From Bacteroidia bacterium (GTDB taxonomy: Bacteria; Bacteroidota; Bacteroidia; Bacteroidales; UBA12481): a stretch of DNA of 9,089 bases. Shown here piece by piece: positions 6,162 to 9,089 of this stretch. Made by a program: the position numbers and the translations under genes. The stretch lies in the NCBI GenBank assembly GCA_026391235.1, contig JAPLDV010000664.1, positions 1 to 9,089 on the forward strand, read 5' to 3'. The notes beneath the pieces were generated by a model. That model worked only from the letters and a program-made list of their open reading frames with translations. It made no database searches and had not been told where the DNA came from. The number at the start of each line of letters is the position of its first letter. The stretch's first letter is position 1.

Positions 6162-7220
6162 TTATGGTTTAATGAAGGATACTTTGTATAAACAGGAACG
6201 AGTGGTATATTTTGTTATCCAGCTATTTTTTGCGATAGAATATTTCAAAATGGAACCGCCTTTTGGCCAATACGCCCCTTGCCCGGCAGCCAAGGCCAGT
6301 TGACCATGCCACGCATCAATTCCCATGATAAAATCGCCAGTCCTGTCAGTTTGCTGTAGGTTCCAGTTAGTTCCTCCATCTGTTGTCAGGTACATTTTCC
6401 CCAGATCCATTGCAGCCCACCAGGTTTTGGCATCCTGCATGATGAGGTGATTGATATCGGCTCCACCTACACCTCCGCTGGCAGGAATTGAATCGTTTTT
6501 CCAGATCGATCCACCATCAAGGCTAACCATGTAGTGCGACTTCTCGCCATAAATAACTATGGTATTCACTGAAGCAGCTGCACCGATCCATTCGTTCCTG
6601 TTGTAATTATCCTGAGGTACCACACTATCCCATATGCTTCCACCATCCAGCGTATAGCCAATAAAACCTACCGGTGGGGTATGTACTCCACCTACAACAT
6701 ACACTTTATTGGGCGTGACAGCACAGATTCCCTGCATCAACCCTGACTGGAAAAAAGTGGTATCAAACAAAGTCCAGTTCTGACCATTGTTGGCAGACTT
6801 GTAAACCGCTCCACCGGAACCACTAATCCAGATATTGGTTTTATTCACAATGCAAATGGAAGAAAGTCGGGAGTGGCTTTTTGTCACAGGTACCTGCACC
6901 CGAGACCATATCATGCCCCCATCGATGGTTTTTAAAATGACGTTATCTCCACAGGCTGCCCACACATTGTCTTTATCCACTGCCCAGATATCGTACACAT
7001 CGATGCCCTGTAATGCTGAACTTCCCTGACCCTGCCGTACCCATGTCTCACCACGGTCGTCGGAATAGAGGATCATGCCATAACCCGTGCTATCCTGCTC
7101 ACCCACTGCCCATGCATATTTACTTTCATCCGGAAGGTTATCATCCGGATTTTTACTGCAACTAACGATCATGATAAGCAGTATCATGAGCACCGAAGAA
7201 CAAAATCCACGTAGTTTCAT
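6162..7220 (-). CDS. Asp-box beta-propeller lipoprotein (YCF48/HCF136-like)
   Basis: The 352-residue protein begins with a lipoprotein signal: MKLR, a hydrophobic stretch and lipobox IVSC with Cys21, so it is probably anchored in the envelope. The rest consists of propeller blades marked by six Asp boxes (S/T-x-D-x-G-x-x-W): SDDRGETW (53-60), TIDGGMIW (98-105), SANNGQNW (142-149), TLDGGSIW (190-197), SLDGGSIW (233-240) and TTDGGTNW (279-286). The third lacks the Asp. This pattern fits the YCF48/sialidase-like propeller superfamily. None of the sialidase catalytic residues (Arg triad, Tyr) is evident, so I infer a binding or assembly role rather than enzyme activity. It lies 28 bases downstream of the PLD gene on the same strand and is probably co-transcribed with it. 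No partner is identifiable from sequence alone. Confidence 0.85.
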   Translation of the reverse strand: MKLRGFCSSVLMILLIMIVSCSKNPDDNLPDESKYAWAVGEQDSTGYGMILYSDDRGETWVRQGQGSSALQGIDVYDIWAVDKDNVWAACGDNVILKTIDGGMIWSRVQVPVTKSHSRLSSICIVNKTNIWISGSGGAVYKSANNGQNWTLFDTTFFQSGLMQGICAVTPNKVYVVGGVHTPPVGFIGYTLDGGSIWDSVVPQDNYNRNEWIGAAASVNTIVIYGEKSHYMVSLDGGSIWKNDSIPASGGVGGADINHLIMQDAKTWWAAMDLGKMYLTTDGGTNWNLQQTDRTGDFIMGIDAWHGQLALAAGQGAYWPKGGSILKYSIAKNSWITKYTTRSCLYKVSFIKP

Positions 7221-7248
7221 CTTTGTTGATATTTGGTTTATATCGGGA

Positions 7249-9000
7249 TTATTTTTTCAAAATCATTTTCCTGGTTTCTGAATAGTCTCCTGTATAAATT
7301 GTATAAAAATAGATGCCATCAGGTAACGAAGAACCATTAAATGTTAACTCATGCATTCCGGGTGGCTGAGTTTCGTATTTACGTGTTTGGACCTCATGGC
7401 CAAGGATGTCGTGTACAACAAGCTTTACGTTGCTCACTTTAGTTATGGTAAATTTTATAGTTGTCTGATAATTAAAGGGGTTCGGATAATTTTGATTTAA
7501 CAAAAATCCCGGTTGTACTTCCTCGCTTAAATTATTAATTAGTATTGATGTACCACCCGACTCAAGATAACGCTGATAAAATTCCTGGTAGTAGAGATTA
7601 TTCACCCTTGCATCAAATATGGTGAGTGAATTTTCGTCATTCCCAATATCAGCAGGAGTTTCCCAATTGAACGAACCGGTAGAAGTAATTTTATTCCCTC
7701 CCGGTGAATTAGCATCGATAATTAAGTATTTATGGTGGATTAATCCCATAACTGTATCGAGAAATACATCGGCCGGAGGATTCCAGGTATTTGTAACGGG
7801 TAAGCCCTTCATTCGCGGATAAGCTGAATTGGCAAGTTGCGAATTCGTTGAATCGAATACGCCCCTGATTTGTATCCCGTTAGTAAATACTGAATGAAGC
7901 GCATCCTCCATGGCTGGCAACTCGAGCTTCAGCATACTAAAGAACAAACTATAGGTAGTCCTGGTTTGTATCAGATTGGTCAGGAAAGCCGAAACGCTGT
8001 CGGATGGAGAAAAATAAACTTCCATCCTTTTTCCTCCAACATTAAGAATATGCGGAACATTATCCGTTTTTTGCGTCCCAAATCTTGCTCTCGCAGGATC
8101 GGGCAGGTCGGTATGCGAACCCCACATTTCTTCGAACTCCCTGGTATACACAGCACATAGCGATTCATCCTGTATGACGATAATATTGTTTTTATCCGAA
8201 TGAAACTGCGGATGCGACACATTCGTAGAGCCGGTCCACAAATATTTATCTTCGGGATTGGCATTGTACCGGTAATCAAAAATCAGGAATTTATTATGCA
8301 TCGAAAAGGTAGTATCAAAATCCCGTTTCAGCACTGGAATCCCATGTACACGCAACGAATCTGCCAAAGGTGCATTGGCAGTATAATTGTAAATAAACCT
8401 GATTTTTACCCCGCGGTTTTTTGCATTGATCAGTGCATCGTAAATGGACGTGTAATATGAGAATCCCCATAAAGTGACGTCGATACTGTGTTGGGCCTTG
8501 TTTATCTGATTGATGAACAGGTTAGCAAAATTCTGGCTGCCTTTGGCATTTTCACCGGTACCGACCGAAGTGTTGACAGTATGGTTAAAATAAACTTCAA
8601 CATTTCCCGTGGATAACGACTTCGTAACAAAGTACGCTGAATCCCGGGCCATCCCGCCGGTGTTTTGAGAGGTAACCTGGTATTTGTAAATAGTTGCCGG
8701 TTGAAGGTTGTTGATGGGTACAGCGTGACTTGTAGCTTGGGCAGACAGGTAGATTGAATCGGTAAAAATGGTAAGTTGGTCATTTGATTCCGAAGCCATC
8801 CACATGAGTTTTGAATCGGCAGGGACATCTGTTTGCCATAATAATACCACTCCCGTTGGTGTAATACTATCGTAAGTTAAATTTGAAATTACAGGTCCAT
8901 TCGTGAAAGAAGGAGAAACCCCCGGTTGATGTGTTTCGCCGGAGGCATAAATACCAAGGATAACAAGTGCACATGCTGTTTCAATGACCTGAAGATTCAT
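7249..9000 (-). CDS. T9SS-secreted phospholipase D-like protein with FN3 domain
   Basis: The 583-residue protein has a hydrophobic N-terminus (about 1-20) that looks like a signal peptide, although its n-region lacks positive charge. A TAG codon lies in frame just upstream, so translation cannot start earlier. Residues 36-128 resemble a fibronectin type III domain (WQTDVPADSKLMW, then NLQPATIYKYQV). Two PLD halves follow, each with HxK(x)4D: His235-Lys237-Asp242 with WTGSTN (255-260), and His422-Lys424-Asp429 with STGSFNW (440-446). Both catalytic motifs are intact, so a phosphodiesterase acting on lipid or nucleic acid is expected; the substrate cannot be told. Residues 499-583 are a T9SS type A sorting domain (LNQNYPNPFN, then DGIYFYTI and a final RKMILKK). 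The protein should reach the cell surface or medium. It shares a transcription unit with the propeller lipoprotein and probably with the partial frame upstream. Confidence 0.93.
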   Translation of the reverse strand: MNLQVIETACALVILGIYASGETHQPGVSPSFTNGPVISNLTYDSITPTGVVLLWQTDVPADSKLMWMASESNDQLTIFTDSIYLSAQATSHAVPINNLQPATIYKYQVTSQNTGGMARDSAYFVTKSLSTGNVEVYFNHTVNTSVGTGENAKGSQNFANLFINQINKAQHSIDVTLWGFSYYTSIYDALINAKNRGVKIRFIYNYTANAPLADSLRVHGIPVLKRDFDTTFSMHNKFLIFDYRYNANPEDKYLWTGSTNVSHPQFHSDKNNIIVIQDESLCAVYTREFEEMWGSHTDLPDPARARFGTQKTDNVPHILNVGGKRMEVYFSPSDSVSAFLTNLIQTRTTYSLFFSMLKLELPAMEDALHSVFTNGIQIRGVFDSTNSQLANSAYPRMKGLPVTNTWNPPADVFLDTVMGLIHHKYLIIDANSPGGNKITSTGSFNWETPADIGNDENSLTIFDARVNNLYYQEFYQRYLESGGTSILINNLSEEVQPGFLLNQNYPNPFNYQTTIKFTITKVSNVKLVVHDILGHEVQTRKYETQPPGMHELTFNGSSLPDGIYFYTIYTGDYSETRKMILKK

Positions 9001-9012
9001 CTTGATATACTA

Positions 9013-9089
9013 TTACATTACTATTTTTATTCCGACATTTATACCTGCACTGCCAAAAGGAAAGCTTTCTTTTAGTTCTATTCTTGGTG
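9013..9089 (-). CDS. Possible C-terminal end of an outer-membrane protein (partial)
   Basis: On the minus strand a frame is open from the right window edge to a TAA at 9015-9013. It encodes 24 visible residues ending FGSAGINVGIKIVM. The alternating hydrophobic pattern with a hydrophobic C-terminal residue is typical of the last beta-strand of outer-membrane barrel proteins. It stops only 12 bases before the PLD gene start, which suggests an operon. With so few codons, an open frame could occur by chance. Confidence 0.4.
   Translation of the reverse strand, partial: PRIELKESFPFGSAGINVGIKIVM

Overview
The window looks like a chromosomal segment of a Bacteroidota species. The main evidence is a type IX secretion (T9SS) type A sorting domain on a secreted protein, two short Bacteroidota-type lipoprotein signals, and promoter elements of the TTTG / TAnnTTTG type (a full match upstream of the ATPase gene, and a -7 box alone upstream of a tRNA remnant). 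Base composition is mixed. No ribosomal RNA, intact tRNA, CRISPR array, phage gene or complete insertion sequence is visible.

Layout: (1) 1-839, plus strand, is the 3' part of an S41-family peptidase with a helical TPR-like tail. (2) 840-1393 is gene-poor and scarred. It holds a small element bounded by 19-bp inverted repeats (907-1060), then the 5' half of a CAU-anticodon tRNA on the minus strand that breaks off at the anticodon stem (1306-1345), with its -7 promoter box still in place. (3) 1394-2701, minus strand, is an AAA_14/DUF4143 ATPase with a C-terminal nuclease-like fold. (4) 2881-4839, plus strand, is an exported TIM-barrel glycoside-hydrolase-like protein. (5) 5144-5935, plus strand, is a lipoprotein made of a Cache-type sensor domain, followed by a clear intrinsic terminator at 6117-6147. 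(6) 6162-9000, minus strand, is a two-gene unit: a T9SS-secreted phospholipase-D-like protein with an FN3 domain, then an Asp-box beta-propeller lipoprotein. A further reading frame ending 12 bases upstream (9013-9089) may be the tail of an outer-membrane protein in the same operon.

Four of the six complete or partial proteins with recognisable domains are probably exported or anchored in the envelope (hydrolase, Cache lipoprotein, propeller lipoprotein, PLD protein), and the S41 peptidase is likely to be too. The window is therefore mainly envelope and extracellular functions, interrupted by one accessory ATPase beside a damaged tRNA locus. I see no single system linking all the genes. The best candidate for a functional module is the minus-strand pair of PLD-like secreted enzyme and propeller lipoprotein. 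The most unusual sequence signals are the half-tRNA scar with its neighbouring inverted-repeat element, and the stand-alone Cache lipoprotein.
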